Made by a program: the position numbers and the translations under genes
The notes under the pieces: model-generated
What the model was told of the DNA's origin: nothing
What the model saw: only the letters and a program-made list of their open reading frames with translations
Databases searched by the model: none
Shown here: positions 61,717-64,000 of the stretch, in pieces
Numbering within the stretch: the stretch's first letter is position 1
Layout: each line of letters begins with the position of its first letter
Assembly: GCA_948099385.1 (NCBI GenBank)
Contig: CANUEZ040000140.1
Coordinates: 2,170,001 to 2,234,000 of the forward strand
Source of the DNA: Fasciola hepatica
Taxonomy: Eukaryota; Platyhelminthes; Trematoda; Plagiorchiida; Fasciolidae
Reading direction: 5' to 3'
DNA: 64,000 bases

Positions 61717-64000
61717 GTGAGTAGTGACCCTTATGGGAGCGAAATGTGAGGAATAAGACTAAAATAGGTAATATTTTAAGGACTTCTTTTAACATGATTT
61801 CTTCAAGTAATTAGAGATAAATTGTCGTGACTCCCATCAGGAAACCAGCGACGGTTGCGGTGACGTTATTACCAATCCTTAGTAACTGCATGCCCGATTC
61901 CATACTGGGGTATACGTCTGTAGATAAAATCAGATGTTCATCATCCGAAGTCCGAGTTTTGGAAGGCGAACTATAAATTTTTGTTCCGAAACGGAGGAAA
62001 GCATCGCAGCCATACCAGCATTCGTTCTGTGGGAAAGGATCTCACCAGGTGGTCGGATATCAGATGAAGTGTTGTCGCGCATATAGAAACCACGTTTGAC
62101 TTTTATCAACGTGAACCACCTTTAGCGCCGGCGTGGCGTCCGATTATTCACTGAAGGTCGAGTGTGCACTGTGGCAGTTAGAGGCATCCTACTTCACGGC
62201 TCATAATTATCTCCATCACGGATGGAAGATGCGTTGACACTTCTATGTCCACAAAATAACACCATAATAGGAAAGAAGTGTATTCTGTGACCAGAACTGG
62301 TAACACTGAGACGAAATCTCCAAACTTGTAGCTGAGTGAACATCGGTTATATATCGATTAATCAGCAGGCGTCAAGGCGACCCATAGTTTATCGATTTGA
62401 GGCACGCGATTGAACCGGAGAGTTTTGATTGACACGTGCACACGTGCATGCAACAAGCAGACAGCATTCACCGTTACAACACGGCACGACATGTTAGAGC
62501 CGGTCAATCAACAATTTTCTCACATTTGTTCTACTTCATTCTCTTATAGTCTTGTATTTTTCGGGTTACTTTTTCCGTTTCGTTGTCTTTATTGCACCAC
62601 AGAACGGGAAACATGTTTACCAGGGTCTATCAGTGTTCGTTCTCTGTAGAAACTTAAGTACAAGCGGTGACGCTTGAAATATGTAATGCGTTTGTCTTTG
62701 AACACGTTTTCTCTGCGTGCTATTTCCTCTGTGACCGATGTTTATTGCAAGGGAATTAAGTTGGTTGGTCGATTGCACGACAGAGCGGCATAAAACACCA
62801 CTACTGGATTTTTATTCCGAAGGGGAAAATGAACACGCACAACCGGGACACTTTCGATGGCACTGTGGTGCACCTTGATACTGAACCGGAGGATGATGGT
62901 GGTGCTCGTTGTCGCCAAGTATTTCACCAAAAACTGACTGCTCTGTGCCACCAGACATTTGAACGCTCTCAATTTCAGTGAACCACTCTGTTGCTCTATG
63001 ATTGTAATCTCTTAGCCCAATGCGGTCTGAAATAACGTTGAATAATAACACAACAAGCGGGTGTAGTATGCTGGATGCAATGTGTTCCGTTTTGTTCCAT
63101 TTTTCTGCTTCCGAACCATCTCGATTTATTAGTACAAAACGGCAGTTGATACATGATGCGTGGTAGTCATCGCCAAATCCTGGCTCGCATACTTATTGAT
63201 CTATCTGGCGTTCACAACCAGTTCTTCTGAATGGTTAGTCTGTTTACAAACTCAGTTGGTTGATTCAGTTTCGACGACAGTTAACATTCGATTCTTCCTT
63301 CGGTCCGCTTCATGGTCTCCAGTATTGTCATTTATTCGGGACAGGCGAAACACGCCGGATGATCGCCAAATCATCGGGCTATCTACTAAACGAACCAAAC
63401 CGTCTGTTGGCAGTGTGCCAGCCAATTTTCCCACAAGTTTCTTCCGTGGGGCTCGCACTTGAACGATTTGAAAGGATATAGAAAAGAACCTTGGTGAGTC
63501 GGAGCTCAGTGAATGCAAAAGCAAGCATCGGCACTTACACCAGTGAAGACGGGAGTAATGATCTATGCGCGTTACGGTGGGTGACTAAATTGCAATAAAG
63601 CTCTGGGATAATTGCACAGAATCTACTTAGAAACGCGCCGCTGGGTGCGAGCTTGGAGCTGAGAGTCATTCGTAAGACTGCTCCTGTGAACCTCAGCCCT
63701 GAATGTCTCACAAAGGTCAAGTCTACCAGTTAACGTTTTAGTGCATGCATGCCACATCATAGTGGTCGCTACCTTAACCCGCCGATGTTGACGTGAAAAT
63801 CACGTTGAGCTATTCTGTCGCAAACACTCGATTGTGAAACACTATCGAGCCGTTTTAATACCACCTGCATGCAGAAAAGTGTCTGTATTATATAAATTTG
63901 TTCACGTTATATTACTGCACTGAAGTACTATTCTTTTTTGTCGCGGTGCTCTTCTGCTCTCACCGTGTCGTTAGCTCACAGTCGGTTAACAGATAGGTCG
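61717..64000. other. Probable intron, no recognisable gene
   Basis: Frames at 63160-63524 overlap on both strands for up to 100 codons but show no known motif and no convincing exon boundaries. I saw no match to the CAMSAP CKK domain. Confidence 0.45.

Noticed and set aside
63160..63524. Overlapping frames of 73-100 codons near the right end as the next CAMSAP exon
   Set aside because: No acceptor/donor pair gives phase 0 entry with an open frame and exit, and no CKK or coiled-coil motif is visible.

Overview
The window is nuclear DNA from a metazoan with large, repeat-filled introns. The best guess is a digenean trematode (liver or lung fluke type). The reasons are the repeat mix (CsRn1-like and other Ty3/gypsy elements, RTE-like LINEs with a DUF6451-like tail, jockey/CR1-type LINEs, a Penelope-like GIY-YIG fragment, tRNA-derived SINEs), GT-AG introns of 2-14 kb and long (AT)n tracts. 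The species cannot be fixed from the sequence alone. There is no bacterial operon structure and no CRISPR array.

One host gene runs through most of the window on the + strand. Eight exons (12992-13229, 16834-16951, 27549-27908, 36420-36916, 51156-51240, 53049-53226, 55257-55542, 60353-60616) have usable splice sites, and every one of the seven junctions keeps one reading frame open. Read in order they give a CAMSAP/Patronin-like protein, a microtubule minus-end binding protein. Exons 1-3 carry a CAMSAP-type calponin-homology domain, exons 4-6 a Ser/Pro-rich linker, and exon 7 the conserved TTW motif followed by the CAMSAP coiled-coil signature RRAIE...AAF. The C-terminal CKK domain was not found and should lie beyond 64000. 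A possible start-codon exon (8372-8461) and a possible 45-bp microexon (61672-61716) also fit in phase.

The rest is intron or flank packed with decayed mobile DNA. From 800 to 8.2 kb: a CsRn1-like gypsy remnant, a 4.3-kb Ty3/gypsy element with 178-bp LTRs and an apparent self-priming signal, and RTE-like LINE pieces. From 9 to 26 kb: RTE-like LINEs, including a 1011-bp block present twice with only about five differences, and a degenerate hAT/GTF2IRD2-like gene. From 28 to 43 kb: jockey-type LINEs on both strands, a Penelope-like fragment and LINE ends. From 43 to 54 kb: LINE ends, SINEs around a 151-bp (AT)n tract, an 84-bp tandem duplication and a 167-bp inverted repeat. From 58 to 60 kb: more LINE remnants.

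Apart from the CAMSAP-like gene and TE-derived reading frames, no other protein gene is supported. The most unusual signals are three near-perfect inverted duplications (2942-3081, 17190-17455, 51571-52400), the self-priming signature of the gypsy element, and the recently duplicated LINE block.
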